Assembly (NCBI GenBank): GCA_015689645.1
Contig: WVSM01000002.1
Location: 124,001-188,000 of the forward strand
Direction of reading: 5' to 3'
Length of the DNA stretch: 64,000 nt
Origin: Rhodobacterales bacterium HKCCE4037
Lineage (GTDB): Bacteria > Pseudomonadota > Alphaproteobacteria > Rhodobacterales > Rhodobacteraceae
The translations under genes and the position numbers were made by a program. Below the pieces are notes generated by a model. The model was not told the DNA's origin. It was given only the letters and a program-made list of their open reading frames with translations, and ran no database searches. How positions within the stretch are numbered: the first letter of the stretch is position 1; the number at the start of each line of letters is the position of its first letter. Of this stretch, positions 9,359 through 18,574 are shown one piece after another.

Positions 9359-10974
9359 AGACTTTTCGTGGTCGCAAGCATCTTGGGATCGAGCCGCAAT
9401 TCAATGATGTGAAGACCGCCCGTCGTGGCCTGTTCGAATGCGGCGGCGAACTGCGCGTTCGTCGTGATCGTGTGCCCGGTGCCGCCGTAAGCCCGGGCCA
9501 GTGCGGCATAGTCGGGATTGAACAGGTCGGTGCCGGACACGCGACCGGGATAGGTCTTTTCCTGGTGCATGCGGATCGTGCCATACCGCCCGTTGTTCGC
9601 GACGATCACGATGATTTCGGCCCCGTATTGGCGCGCCGTCGAAAGCTCCTGGATCGTCATTTGCAGGCAACCGTCACCTGCAAGGCAAACCACCGGCCGA
9701 TCCGGGTGCTGCAGCTTTGCCGAGACAGCGGCCGGAAGGCCATAACCCATGGAGCCGGAGGTCGGCGCAAGCTGCGTGCCGAATTGGCGGAACCGGTAAT
9801 AGCGGTGCAGGAACGCCGCGTAATTGCCGGCACCATTGGCAATGATCGTATCCGGACGCGCGTGGTCTCGCAGCCATCCGATGATCTGTTCAAGTTGCAC
9901 ATCGCCCGGGGTGGGCTGCAATTCCTGCCAGGCCTCGTAATCTGCGCGCGCTTCCATGGCGCCACGATCCGCATCCCGCGCGTCGATCCGTTCAAGCAAC
10001 AAGGGCAAGACGGCGCGTGGCGTGGCCGTGACGGCGTGGGTCGCCGGGTAGACTCGTCCGATGCGATCCTGTTCGGGATGGATCTGCAAGATGACCGGCG
10101 GGTTCGCGGGATCGAGCAGGGAGTATTCGGCCGTGGTGATATCGTTCAGCTCAGCGCCGAGGAGGAGGATGCAATCGGCTGCGGTCATGCGCTTGCCGAG
10201 CGCCGGGTTCATCCCCACGCCGTAGTCGCCTGCATAATTCGGATGGTCATTGTCGATGTAATCCTGTCTTCGGAACGTGACCGCGACTGGCGCGCCAAGC
10301 CGTTCGGCCAGGCTTTGTGCCTCCTCACGATCCGCTTCGGACCATTGCGATCCGCCGCAGACGATCAGCGGACGTTCCGCCCGTTCCAGCTCTGCCACGA
10401 AGGCGGCAAGGGCGTCCGCGTGCACGGAAGGTGTGGCGCGGGCGCCGATATGCACCGCGGGTGCTTCGGCCTCGGCCGACAGGATATCTTCCGGCAGGGC
10501 GAGAACCACGGGTCCGGGGCGTCCCGATTGCGCGATGGCGAATGCCCGGTCGATGTATTCGGCAAGCCGGTCCGTCCGTTCCACTTCTGCGACCCATTTC
10601 ACGAGGGGCCCGAAGAAGGCGCGGTAATCGACTTCCTGGAAGGCGCCGCGGTCTCGATGCCGCAACGGGATCTGGCCTACGAAACAGACCAGCGGCGTTG
10701 CGTCATGCATGGCGATGTGCAGACCGGCGCTGGCATTCGTCGCCCCCGGTCCGCGGGTCACGAAGACGACGCCGGGTTTACCCGTCATCTTGCCATGGGC
10801 CTCGGCCATCATGGCGGCACCGCCTTCCTGCCGACAGACGATGTTCGGGATATCCTCGTCGTAGAGACCGTCGAGCGCCGCGAGGAAACTCTCACCAGGA
10901 ACCGAGAAAACGCGGCTGACCCCGTGCGAAGCGAGCCGTTTTGCCAAGATTTTCCCGCCATGTTGCTTGGTCAT
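9355..10974 (-). CDS. Thiamine pyrophosphate-dependent enzyme, acetolactate synthase-like
   Basis: A 539-residue three-domain TPP enzyme. The N-terminal domain has the cofactor-activating glutamate in SVPGESF, the central domain is the DHS-like region, and the C-terminal TPP-binding motif runs from GDGCLQMT to ANNGRYGTI (GDG...NN). It resembles the large subunit of acetolactate synthase and related decarboxylases (benzoylformate decarboxylase, oxalyl-CoA decarboxylase), and no regulatory small subunit gene is adjacent. The reaction therefore cannot be fixed. The ATG at 10974 (MTKQHGGKILAKRL) is chosen because the upstream extension to 11154 overlaps the divergent reductase gene and has no family-like sequence. 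Convergent with the MscS gene. Confidence 0.85.
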   Translation of the reverse strand: MTKQHGGKILAKRLASHGVSRVFSVPGESFLAALDGLYDEDIPNIVCRQEGGAAMMAEAHGKMTGKPGVVFVTRGPGATNASAGLHIAMHDATPLVCFVGQIPLRHRDRGAFQEVDYRAFFGPLVKWVAEVERTDRLAEYIDRAFAIAQSGRPGPVVLALPEDILSAEAEAPAVHIGARATPSVHADALAAFVAELERAERPLIVCGGSQWSEADREEAQSLAERLGAPVAVTFRRQDYIDNDHPNYAGDYGVGMNPALGKRMTAADCILLLGAELNDITTAEYSLLDPANPPVILQIHPEQDRIGRVYPATHAVTATPRAVLPLLLERIDARDADRGAMEARADYEAWQELQPTPGDVQLEQIIGWLRDHARPDTIIANGAGNYAAFLHRYYRFRQFGTQLAPTSGSMGYGLPAAVSAKLQHPDRPVVCLAGDGCLQMTIQELSTARQYGAEIIVIVANNGRYGTIRMHQEKTYPGRVSGTDLFNPDYAALARAYGGTGHTITTNAQFAAAFEQATTGGLHIIELRLDPKMLATTKSL

Positions 10975-11029
10975 CTGTTCCCCGTGCGCTAAGTGCCAAT
11001 CATCCGAGTTGTGTGGCGGAGAAACGGAT

Positions 11030-11569
11030 ATGTCCAGCGGTCGACTCCTGGGAATTTGCGGCTCTCTTCGCGAAGGGTCGTTCAATCGCAAGCTGCTGAT
11101 GGAAGCGAAGTCAGCCTTCGATCCGGAGACGTTCGTCTTCGCCGATCTGCGCATTCCGCTTTACGACGGCGATCTCGAAACAGCCGAAGGCATCCCCGAA
11201 GGCGTGCAGCGTCTTGCCAACCAGATCGCCGAGGCTGATGCCGTCCTGATCTGCAGCCCGGAATACAACAAGTCGATTTCAGGCGTGTTGAAGAATGCAC
11301 TCGATTGGATCAGCCGGACCGACGGATCGCCGTGGCGCGACAAGCCCGTTGCCATCATGTCGGCGAACGCGGGCCGATCCGGCGGTGAACGTGGACAGCT
11401 GATCCTGCGGGAAAGCCTCGTGCCATTCCGGCCCTTGCTTCTGACCGGGCCAGAAGTCTTTGTCGCGGGTGCGCCGAAACAGTTCGACGGCGAGACACTC
11501 ATCAACGAGCTCAACCGCAAGGCGATGACCGAGCTGATGAGTGAGTTGCGGAAGTTCGCGCGGCTCTAA
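11030..11569 (+). CDS. NAD(P)H-dependent FMN reductase family protein
   Basis: A 179-residue flavodoxin-like protein. The N-terminal GSLREGSFNRKLL is the FMN phosphate-binding loop and CSPEYNKSISGVLKNALDW is the conserved family signature seen in ChrR/YieF and azoreductase-like enzymes. Such enzymes pass two electrons from NAD(P)H to quinones, chromate or azo compounds; the substrate here is unknown. The ATG at 11030 has GGAG about 10 nt upstream; the start at 10967 would overlap the divergent TPP gene. The 3' end overlaps the convergent FAD oxidoreductase by 4 bp. Confidence 0.9.
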   Translation: MSSGRLLGICGSLREGSFNRKLLMEAKSAFDPETFVFADLRIPLYDGDLETAEGIPEGVQRLANQIAEADAVLICSPEYNKSISGVLKNALDWISRTDGSPWRDKPVAIMSANAGRSGGERGQLILRESLVPFRPLLLTGPEVFVAGAPKQFDGETLINELNRKAMTELMSELRKFARL

Positions 11570-12597
11570 AGGCTGGCTTCGGGTCGAAACAGATCAGGGA
11601 TACGGTCTTCGCCGTCCATGATGAGATCTGCCAGCATCTCGGCCACGACAGGCGCCATCGCCAGGCCGATCTTGAACCCCCCGTTGGCAATAAACGCCCC
11701 TTTGCGCGTCGGATGCGGCCCGACCATTGGTGCCCGGCTGCGGGCGCGGGGGCGGAGCCCGGCCCATCGCTGAATCACTGGCGCGGCAGCGAGGGCTGGA
11801 AGCGTAGCACGGGCCTTTTCGATCAATGGCTCAAGCAGAGCGTCGGTGGCTTTCGGATCCTCAAACTCCCGTTCCGTGGTGGAACCGATGGCAACCGTTC
11901 CATCTGCATGGGGAACAATGTGCAGACCGTCGGCAAAGACTTGCGGCGCCTTACGAAGGTCACAGCGGAACAGCGCAGCCTGTCCCTTGATCGGGGCACC
12001 GACCGATTTGTCGAGCGTTTCCGATATTTCGGCAAGATCCGCCGCACCGGTTGCCCGGATCTCGATGCCTTTCGTCTGCGCCTCCCGCAGGATTGGCACA
12101 CCGAGCGTACTGAGCGCAGCAGAGAGGCTCGAACAGGCCTGTTTGGGATGAATCCGGGCGGTCAACGTATCATGGATGAACAGGCCCGTTGCGGAGTGGA
12201 CGTCCATCCCGATGTCATCGCGGGATACCACGCGCCACATGTATTTCCCTTCCCACAGGTCCTTGGCGGTCTCGGCACGTTGCCGTGCTAGAGCCTCGCC
12301 AGCCTCGTCGTTCAGCGGCTGCAGCCGTCCGGTACGGCCATAGCCCGGATCGGTCCCGCCAACCTGTGCGATCTCCGCCCAAAGCACCTCGGCCCGGTCG
12401 AGGGCGTGGAATTGCATGGCCTTCTTCGAGTTCCAGTTTTCCGGCACATGCGGCGCAAGCGCGCCGACGATCCCACCTGACGCCCCGGCTGCCACGCCGT
12501 TCGGATCGACGACCTGCACCTTCGCACCACGCCGGATCAGAACCCATGCGCACATCAGGCCCATGATCCCCGCACCCCTGACCGTGATGTCAGCCAT
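11566..12597 (-). CDS. FAD-dependent oxidoreductase, DAO/MnmC-C-like
   Basis: A 343-residue protein of the D-amino-acid-oxidase fold. The dinucleotide-binding site is VRGAGIMGLMCAWVL with the following VVDPN acidic end, then GASGGIVGAL; near the C-terminus are the blocks HIVPHADGTVAIGSTTE, AGLRPRARSRAPMVGP and ANGGFKIGLAMAP. It faces an MnmD-type methyltransferase divergently, with only 54 bp between the starts. In E. coli MnmC both activities are fused: the FAD domain removes carboxymethyl from cmnm5s2U34 of tRNA and the other domain methylates. A split MnmC is the best inference; glycine oxidase or another amine oxidase is possible. The ATG at 12597 is preceded by GGGAAG. Confidence 0.75.
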   Translation of the reverse strand: MADITVRGAGIMGLMCAWVLIRRGAKVQVVDPNGVAAGASGGIVGALAPHVPENWNSKKAMQFHALDRAEVLWAEIAQVGGTDPGYGRTGRLQPLNDEAGEALARQRAETAKDLWEGKYMWRVVSRDDIGMDVHSATGLFIHDTLTARIHPKQACSSLSAALSTLGVPILREAQTKGIEIRATGAADLAEISETLDKSVGAPIKGQAALFRCDLRKAPQVFADGLHIVPHADGTVAIGSTTEREFEDPKATDALLEPLIEKARATLPALAAAPVIQRWAGLRPRARSRAPMVGPHPTRKGAFIANGGFKIGLAMAPVVAEMLADLIMDGEDRIPDLFRPEASL

Positions 12598-12651
12598 TGC
12601 AACTTCCCACGCGTTGAAAGATCGTCCGCCGGACAGGTGATAGGGCGCGAC

Positions 12652-13317
12652 ATGGGGCAGGACCAGCACAAGATCGAATGGCGCGGTAACGTGCCAGTCT
12701 CGACCCGTTTCGATGATCCCTTCTATTCGCTCGACAACGGGCTTGCAGAGACTGAATATGTTTTCCTTGAGGGGAACGACTTGCCTGCACGGTTCCGGGA
12801 TGGATTTCACGTGGCAGAGCTTGGGTTCGGCACCGGACTGAACTTTCTCGCGACCCTTGCAGCTTTCCGCGCGGCCAATGTCTCGGGGCGGTTGAGGTTC
12901 ACCTCGTTCGAGGCCTATCCGATGTCGGTTGCAGACCTGGCGGAGGCGCTCTCTCCGTTCACGTCTCTCCCGACGGACGTTCTGCTGGATACAGATGCTG
13001 AAACCATTCCCGAAACGCTGATCGGTACCGATTTCGACCTGACAATCGTTCCCGGCGACGCTTTCGGAAGCCTTCTGGCATGGGACGGCCAAGCCGACGC
13101 GTGGTTTCTAGACGGGTTCGCGCCTGCCAGGAACCCCGAGATGTGGACACCGGATCTGATGGCAGAGGTGGCCCGCCACACGTCACCGGGCGGCACATTC
13201 GCGACCTACACCGCCGTGGGGGACGTGAGACGCGCCCTGTCTGCAGCAGGGTTCGAGGTATCACGCGTTCCAGGCTACGGGCGCAAACGCCACATGACGC
13301 GCGGGCGCCTCGCATGA
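12652..13317 (+). CDS. mnmD: MnmD-type tRNA 5-methylaminomethyl-2-thiouridine methyltransferase
   Basis: A 221-residue SAM methyltransferase matching the N-terminal domain of MnmC. Visible are the early IEWRGNVPVSTRFDDPFYS block, the SAM-binding VAELGFGTGLNFLAT, and the family motif DAWFLDGFAPARNPEMWT, followed by GTFATYTAVGDVRRAL and GYGRKRHMTRG. It converts nm5s2U34 to mnm5s2U34 in tRNA. The ATG at 12652 has AGGG about 7 nt upstream and is preferred to the GTG at 12637. Its stop overlaps the start of the next gene by 4 bp. mnmE and mnmG of the same pathway lie at 26.5-29.7 kb. Confidence 0.9.
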   Translation: MGQDQHKIEWRGNVPVSTRFDDPFYSLDNGLAETEYVFLEGNDLPARFRDGFHVAELGFGTGLNFLATLAAFRAANVSGRLRFTSFEAYPMSVADLAEALSPFTSLPTDVLLDTDAETIPETLIGTDFDLTIVPGDAFGSLLAWDGQADAWFLDGFAPARNPEMWTPDLMAEVARHTSPGGTFATYTAVGDVRRALSAAGFEVSRVPGYGRKRHMTRGRLA

Positions 13318-14183
13318 CCGAGAATCCGCGCATCGGCATCCTCCTGATGATCGCCACCACCTTTGTGTTTGCCGTTCAGGACGGGATCAGCCGGCATCTT
13401 GCCGCCGAATACAATGTCCTGATGATCGTCATGATCCGTTACTGGTTCTTCGCAGGCTTCGTCGTGACGGTGGCCTCGCGACAAGCGGGCGGCGTTCGGG
13501 CTGCGGCGAAAACCAGCCAGCCGTTCCCCCAACTGGCACGCGGTGTCCTGCTGGCGACGGAGATCTGCGTGATGGTCGGGGCCTTCGTCCTCCTCGGGCT
13601 GATCGAGGCTCATGCGATCTTCACCTGCTACCCGCTTCTCGTGGCGGCGCTGTCCGGGCCAATCCTCGGTGAAAAGGTGGGTTGGCGGCGCTGGTCCGCC
13701 ATCGGGATCGGCTTCATCGGCGTGTTGGTGATCTTGCAGCCGGGTTATGCTGTCTTCTCCATCGAAGCGCTTGTCCCGCTCTGCGCAGCCTTCATGTTCG
13801 CGCTCTATAACCTGCTGACCCGGTTCGCCGCGCGGAAGGATCGCGCGGCCACGAGCTTTTTCTGGACGGGCACCGTTGGCGCTGTCGTCATGACCTGCGT
13901 GGGAATATGGTTCTGGGAGCCGATGATTGCGCGCGACTGGGTCTGGATGGGCACGCTCTGCATTACAGGTGCGACCGGGCATTTCCTGCTGATCAAGACC
14001 TATGAATTCGCAGAGGCGTCGACCGTTCAGCCCTTCGCCTATCTGCAGCTGGTCTTTGCGTCGACCATTGGACTTGTTGTTTTCGGTGAGGACCTGGCGC
14101 GGAATGTCATGATCGGCGCGCTGATCGTCGTCTGCGCCGGTTTGTTCACATTATGGCGCGCGCGGGCCAGGGCGCAGGAGTGA
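13314..14183 (+). CDS. DMT (EamA) family exporter
   Basis: A 289-residue membrane protein with about ten hydrophobic helices in two EamA repeats, the usual drug/metabolite transporter plan. The first repeat starts ILLMIATTFVFAVQDGISRHL; each repeat ends in the typical GxxLGExxxxxxxxGxxxIxxG pattern (ILGEKVGWRRWSAIGIGFIG in the first, VVFGEDLARNVMIGALIVVC in the second). It is translationally coupled to mnmD by an ATGA overlap. Substrate unknown. A second DMT exporter lies at 60985-61959. Confidence 0.88.
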   Translation: MTENPRIGILLMIATTFVFAVQDGISRHLAAEYNVLMIVMIRYWFFAGFVVTVASRQAGGVRAAAKTSQPFPQLARGVLLATEICVMVGAFVLLGLIEAHAIFTCYPLLVAALSGPILGEKVGWRRWSAIGIGFIGVLVILQPGYAVFSIEALVPLCAAFMFALYNLLTRFAARKDRAATSFFWTGTVGAVVMTCVGIWFWEPMIARDWVWMGTLCITGATGHFLLIKTYEFAEASTVQPFAYLQLVFASTIGLVVFGEDLARNVMIGALIVVCAGLFTLWRARARAQE

Positions 14184-14202
14184 GGCAATCGCAGCGCCCA
14201 CG

Positions 14203-14227
14203 AAAAAGGGCGACCCGAAGGCCGCCC
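14203..14227 (-). terminator. Intrinsic terminator of the cytochrome c gene
   Basis: On the minus strand GGGCGGCC and GGTCGCCC pair around a TTCG tetraloop, followed directly by TTTTT. It is 27 bp past the cytochrome stop. The plus strand lacks a T run, so it serves the cytochrome gene rather than the convergent DMT exporter. Confidence 0.85.
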
Positions 14228-14253
14228 GATCCGTGTTGCGAGCTCCAATGAGC

Positions 14254-14715
14254 TTACTCGCTTTCGGCTTCTTCCGCTTCCGGGCCACCCAGCGAAACGA
14301 GGTAGGCGTAAAGGTTCAGCGCATCTTCTTCGGAGCGAACGCGGAAGCTCATCGCGCCGCGCAGGCTGTTGTCGCCGGCGACTTCGCGGATCCATCCGGT
14401 CGGGTCCTGAACGTAGCCCACAAAGGCCTCCTCGTCCCATTCCATGCCCATGTCCATCAGCGCGGTCAGGCCATCGGAGTAGCGAAAATCATCGACCGAG
14501 CCGATAAGGCGGCCGTGGATACCCCAGAGGTTCGGGCCGGTCCGCGCGTTGCGGCCAGCAAGCGTTTCGCCTGCATCATCGACGACAACGTGGCACGAAA
14601 TGCACTGGCGGAAGGCCGCTTCACCAGCCTCGGCATCGCCGGTTGCGTGGCCATCTGCGAGGGCGGGACTGGTCAGAAGTGCGGCTGCCGCTGTCAGGAC
14701 GGAAAGTCTGTTCAT
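14254..14715 (-). CDS. Secreted class I c-type cytochrome
   Basis: A 153-residue protein with a Sec signal peptide (residues 1-20, ending SPALA before DG) and one haem site, CISCH at 38-42. A downstream Met in the GAMSFRV segment is the probable sixth ligand. Size and motifs fit a cytochrome c2/c550-like periplasmic electron carrier. The C-terminus is acidic (PEAEEAESE). The start has AGGGAG 8 nt upstream, and a clear intrinsic terminator follows, so it is probably transcribed alone. Its electron partners are not in the window. Confidence 0.92.
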   Translation of the reverse strand: MNRLSVLTAAAALLTSPALADGHATGDAEAGEAAFRQCISCHVVVDDAGETLAGRNARTGPNLWGIHGRLIGSVDDFRYSDGLTALMDMGMEWDEEAFVGYVQDPTGWIREVAGDNSLRGAMSFRVRSEEDALNLYAYLVSLGGPEAEEAESE

Positions 14716-14945
14716 GGGTTGCTCCCTGCAAGTGTGATTGCCTTTGATATAGCTTGGGTCAATACGAAGTCGTCCACATTATTCTGTGAGCTCTTTGTGA
14801 GACGGACAACCGCTCAGCCTGCGGCGCATCGTATCTTTTCGCGGCTTCTGAATTGGTTCCGGCACTCCAGAGTGTTGGCAAACGAACCGCGCCTGCCCCA
14901 TATCTGGTACAACATCGAAGACCTTGCAGATTCACTCACAGCACC

Positions 14946-15491
14946 ATGTCCGACGGTCAGACGAATATCGAAATTCCAACCTGGGTCGATGGCACCCTTC
15001 AACCAGTGGAGAAGCTGGAGGCCCATCGGCGTGGCCTGCGGCACAAGGCTGTATCCGTCTTTGTGCTGCGCGAGGGACGGGTGCTCTTGCAACGCCGTGC
15101 ATTGGGGAAATATCACACGCCCGGTCTTTGGGCGAACACCTGCTGCACCCATCCCAATTGGGACGAACGTGCCATGGATTGCGCAATGCGGCGGCTGGAT
15201 GAAGAGCTTGGACTCGCTGGGGTTTCGTTGGAGTTTCGTGACACGGTCGAATACCGGGCCGAGGTCGGCGGTGGCCTCGTCGAACATGAGGTTGTGGATA
15301 TCTTTGTGGGGGATTTGCCGGCCGGGGTAGAGCCGGTTCCGAACTCCGACGAGGTGATGGATACCATCTGGGCTCCGCTCGATACGCTCGCGGAAGAGGT
15401 GCTGCGCAAGCCGGATGGGTTCACGCCATGGCTGCAGATCTATCTGCGCGACCATTCCGGCGTGATATTCGAAGGCGCGACCCGGTCCTGA
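14946..15491 (+). CDS. idi: Isopentenyl-diphosphate delta-isomerase, type I
   Basis: A 181-residue Nudix-fold enzyme interconverting isopentenyl and dimethylallyl diphosphate. The catalytic Cys lies in the block LWANTCCTHPNW and the Nudix-like acidic stretch is AMRRLDEELGL; the metal-binding Glu pair of type I enzymes is matched in VEHEVVDIF. The start MSDGQTNIEIPTWVDG at 14946 is favoured by homology sense; no clear ribosome-binding site precedes it and the frame stays open to 14853. In purple bacteria idi often accompanies carotenoid genes, but none is next to it here. Confidence 0.92.
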   Translation: MSDGQTNIEIPTWVDGTLQPVEKLEAHRRGLRHKAVSVFVLREGRVLLQRRALGKYHTPGLWANTCCTHPNWDERAMDCAMRRLDEELGLAGVSLEFRDTVEYRAEVGGGLVEHEVVDIFVGDLPAGVEPVPNSDEVMDTIWAPLDTLAEEVLRKPDGFTPWLQIYLRDHSGVIFEGATRS

Positions 15492-15501
15492 CCACCCCTG
15501 C

Positions 15502-15533
15502 CTTGCGACCACGAACCGCCCCCTCCATATAGG
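15502..15533 (+). promoter_or_regulatory. RpoH (sigma-32)-type heat-shock promoter of hslV
   Basis: CTTG (15502-15505), an 18-nt spacer, then TCCATATAGG (15524-15533). It fits the E. coli sigma-32 form (CTTGCGA, 14 nt, CTCCATAT against CCCCATnT) and the alphaproteobacterial form CTTG-N17/18-CYTATNTNNG with two mismatches. The predicted start of transcription is near 15540, just before the hslV ribosome-binding site. Same spacer length as the dnaK promoter in this window. Confidence 0.65.
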
Positions 15534-15554
15534 CCGGAACGAATGGAGGCCCCG

Positions 15555-16112
15555 ATGGCGAGAGATGAATTTCCCGGATGGCACGGCACGACGATCATCG
15601 GTGTCCGCAAAGGCGGCAAGGTCGTGGTTGCCGGCGATGGCCAGGTCAGCCTTGGTCAGACCGTCATCAAGGGCAGCGCCCGCAAGGTGCGGCGGCTGAA
15701 GCCGGGCGGTTACGAGGTTGTCTGCGGATTCGCCGGATCGACGGCTGACGCCTTCACGCTTCTGGAACGGCTGGAGAGCAAGCTTGAAGCCACGCCCGGG
15801 CAGCTGCAGCGCGCTTCCGTGGAACTCGCCAAGGATTGGCGGACGGACAAATATCTCCAGAAGCTCGAAGCGATGCTGATCGTGACCGACGGGTCCGAGC
15901 TCTACATCATCACCGGCGCGGGCGACGTGCTCGAGCCCGAGCATGGCATTGCCGCCATCGGCTCGGGCGGGAACTATGCACTGGCCGCCGCGCGTGGCAT
16001 GCTCGACACCGACAAGGATGCCGAAACCATCGCTCGCGAAGCGATGCAGATTGCTGCAGACATCTGTGTCTACACCAACGGAAACCTGACGGTTGAAGTG
16101 ATCGAGGTATGA
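15555..16112 (+). CDS. hslV: ATP-dependent protease subunit HslV (ClpQ)
   Basis: A 185-residue threonine protease of the proteasome beta family. The N-terminal propeptide precedes the catalytic Thr of the TTIIGVRK segment, and the family blocks [14 protein letters not shown] and [13 protein letters not shown] are intact. HslV forms double hexamers capped by the HslU ATPase. GGAGG (15545-15549) is 5 nt before the ATG at 15555, so this start is preferred to the ATG at 15543, which would overlap that ribosome-binding site. The stop overlaps the next gene by 4 bp. Confidence 0.97.
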   Translation: MARDEFPGWHGTTIIGVRKGGKVVVAGDGQVSLGQTVIKGSARKVRRLKPGGYEVVCGFAGSTADAFTLLERLESKLEATPGQLQRASVELAKDWRTDKYLQKLEAMLIVTDGSELYIITGAGDVLEPEHGIAAIGSGGNYALAAARGMLDTDKDAETIAREAMQIAADICVYTNGNLTVEVIEV

Positions 16113-17185
16113 GCGACATCACCCGCGACGATCTGCGGGCCGCGGTGGGTGCCGGGATGATGACCGAGGCCCAGGCGGCCTCTCTCATCACCTTGTCCGA
16201 AGAACGGGAAGGTGTGCGCGCGCGTCGCAGCGGTCTTGATGAGCCGTTCGAGCTGTTCAAGGGCTTCAACGAGATCTTCATTGTCGTCGGTTTGACCATC
16301 CTTTTCCTTGGTTGGTCGGGGATCACCGGCTTTTCCATTCTCGGCGTCACACGCGGTTGGGTCCTGGGGATAGTCTTTTCTCTCGTGGGGATGGCGAGCG
16401 TGGGATTGCTGGCACGCTACTTCACCCTGACCCGGCGAATGATCGCGCCGTCAATCGCGCTGGCGATCATGTTCGCCCTCTCGGCAATGCAATTCGGCGG
16501 ATCCGTCGGGGCAGCCCTGAACCTGCCGTTGCCATCCGCAACAGCGCTGAACGGCATTATCGTGACGGCCTTGCTATGCGGTTTCTACGCGGTGTTCCGG
16601 GTGCCGTTTACCATGGCGCTGATCGCCCTTTCGGTCGTCGTCACAACCTTCGCCGCCTTCACCATCGGCGGTGCCATCCCGAACGAATGGCGCGACTTCT
16701 TCCTTCTCTCATCCGATGGACCGTTCGCTTTTGCGACCATCGGTCTTGGCCTGATCGGTCTGGCTGTCGCGCTGAGTTTCGACATGTCGGACCCGCATCG
16801 GGTCACCCGTCGATCCTCATCAGGCTTCTGGCTGCATGTGATCGCGGCCCCGGCCATCGTGAACACCGTTGCGCTGACCCTGTTCCAGAATGGTACGCCC
16901 ACGGCGAAGCTGATGCTCGTGGCCTTCGTTGCACTCATGGCGCTGTTCGCCATCATCATCGACCGCCGGTCCTTCCTCGTGTCCGGTGTCGGCTACGTCG
17001 TGGCGCTGTCGATCTCGGTCGTCGAGGGCGAAGGCGCGTTTCTCGTCATCCTGTTTCTCGGCCTCGGGCTTGTTCTGCTCGGGGCGCAATGGGAGATGCT
17101 GCGCGGCGCGATCATGCGCGCGCTTCCCGCCTTTCCCGGAAAATCACGTCTGCCCCCATGGGCGGCAAAGGAGTCCACATCATGA
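16109..17185 (+). CDS. Uncharacterised polytopic membrane protein between hslV and hslU
   Basis: A 358-residue protein with a short soluble N-terminus (about 55 residues, rich in charged residues: [23 protein letters not shown] resembles a small helical pair) followed by roughly ten hydrophobic segments. It resembles DUF2157/DUF4401-type bacterial membrane proteins, but this is only a resemblance. ATGA overlaps join it to hslV upstream and hslU downstream, so all three are read from one heat-shock-type promoter. Function unknown; the position suggests a link to envelope stress or proteolysis, by inference only. Confidence 0.85.
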   Translation: MSDITRDDLRAAVGAGMMTEAQAASLITLSEEREGVRARRSGLDEPFELFKGFNEIFIVVGLTILFLGWSGITGFSILGVTRGWVLGIVFSLVGMASVGLLARYFTLTRRMIAPSIALAIMFALSAMQFGGSVGAALNLPLPSATALNGIIVTALLCGFYAVFRVPFTMALIALSVVVTTFAAFTIGGAIPNEWRDFFLLSSDGPFAFATIGLGLIGLAVALSFDMSDPHRVTRRSSSGFWLHVIAAPAIVNTVALTLFQNGTPTAKLMLVAFVALMALFAIIIDRRSFLVSGVGYVVALSISVVEGEGAFLVILFLGLGLVLLGAQWEMLRGAIMRALPAFPGKSRLPPWAAKESTS

Positions 17186-18492
17186 GTGACCTCACCCCCC
17201 GCGAGATCGTCTCGGAACTCGACCGGTTCATCATCGGCCAGAAAGACGCCAAGCGCGCCGTGGCCGTGGCCCTTCGCAATCGCTGGCGGCGCAAGCAACT
17301 GGGCGATGACCTGCGTGACGAGGTCTATCCGAAGAATATCCTGATGATCGGGCCGACCGGCGTCGGCAAGACCGAGATCTCCCGCCGCCTGGCCAAACTC
17401 GCCCGCGCGCCCTTCATCAAGGTGGAAGCGACGAAATTCACCGAGGTCGGCTATGTCGGCCGCGACGTGGAACAGATCGTGCGCGATCTCGTGGATGCCG
17501 CGCAGGTGATGATCCGCGAACACATGCGCGAGGAGGTGAAGGCCAAGGCCCATGACGCCGCCGAAGAGCGCGTGATCGAGGCGCTGGCCGGCGAAGGCGC
17601 CCGTGACCAGACCCGCGAGATGTTCCGCAAGAAGCTTCGCGCCGGCGAGCTCGACGACACGATGATCGAGCTTGAAGTCACCGACAATTCCAACCCCCTC
17701 GGCGGGTTCGAGATTCCGGGCCAGCCCGGGATGGGCGGCATGGGCGGCATGATGAACCTCGGCGACCTTTTCAAAGGCATGGGCGGGCGCAAGGTGAAAC
17801 GCCGTCTTTCGGTGGCCGCGAGCTACGATATCCTGATCGACGAGGAAGCCGACAAGCTGCTCGACCCCGAGATGGTGTCGAAAGAGGCCCTGCGTGCCGT
17901 CGAGCAGAATGGCATCGTCTTCATCGACGAGATCGACAAGGTCTGTGCCCGTTCGGATGCACGCGGCGCCGATGTATCCCGCGAGGGTGTACAGCGCGAT
18001 CTGCTGCCCTTGATCGAAGGCACGACCGTCTCGACGAAGCACGGACCGGTGAAGACGGACCACATCCTTTTCATCGCGTCTGGCGCGTTTCACATCGCCA
18101 AGCCCTCGGATCTTTTGCCCGAGCTTCAGGGCCGCTTGCCGATCCGCGTGAACCTGCGGGCCCTGACGGAAGGCGACTTCGTGCGCATCCTGACGGAAAC
18201 CGACAATGCGCTGACCCGGCAATACACCGCGTTGATGGCAACCGAGGAAGTGGAAGTCACTTTCACGGAGGAAGGGATCGCGGCGCTGGCCAAGATCGCG
18301 GCCGAGGTCAATGAAAGCGTGGAGAACATCGGTGCGCGCAGGCTCTACACGGTTCTTGAGCGCGTGTTCGAGGAACTCAGCTTCAACGCACCCGACAAGT
18401 CCGGCCAATCGGTCACGGTGGATGCGGACTTCGTGGAAGCGAACCTCGGCGAGCTGACGCGCAGCACGGACCTCAGCCGTTACGTGCTCTAA
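17182..18492 (+). CDS. hslU: ATP-dependent protease ATPase subunit HslU (ClpY)
   Basis: A 436-residue AAA+ unfoldase that feeds HslV. Walker A is GPTGVGKT at 57-64 and Walker B VFIDEID at 246-252; the I domain between them carries a glycine/methionine-rich stretch ([18 protein letters not shown]). The pore motif is GYVG (90-93) and the C-terminus LSRYVL is the HslU tail that inserts into HslV. Length matches E. coli HslU (443). The start overlaps the stop of the membrane protein gene by 4 bp. Confidence 0.98.
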   Translation: MSDLTPREIVSELDRFIIGQKDAKRAVAVALRNRWRRKQLGDDLRDEVYPKNILMIGPTGVGKTEISRRLAKLARAPFIKVEATKFTEVGYVGRDVEQIVRDLVDAAQVMIREHMREEVKAKAHDAAEERVIEALAGEGARDQTREMFRKKLRAGELDDTMIELEVTDNSNPLGGFEIPGQPGMGGMGGMMNLGDLFKGMGGRKVKRRLSVAASYDILIDEEADKLLDPEMVSKEALRAVEQNGIVFIDEIDKVCARSDARGADVSREGVQRDLLPLIEGTTVSTKHGPVKTDHILFIASGAFHIAKPSDLLPELQGRLPIRVNLRALTEGDFVRILTETDNALTRQYTALMATEEVEVTFTEEGIAALAKIAAEVNESVENIGARRLYTVLERVFEELSFNAPDKSGQSVTVDADFVEANLGELTRSTDLSRYVL

Positions 18493-18574
18493 CGGACCTA
18501 AATTTGCGGGCACGTCATGACACATGGTCGCCTGGCGTGTCCGTCTACGCGGCCACCTGACGCGGAACACCGTC

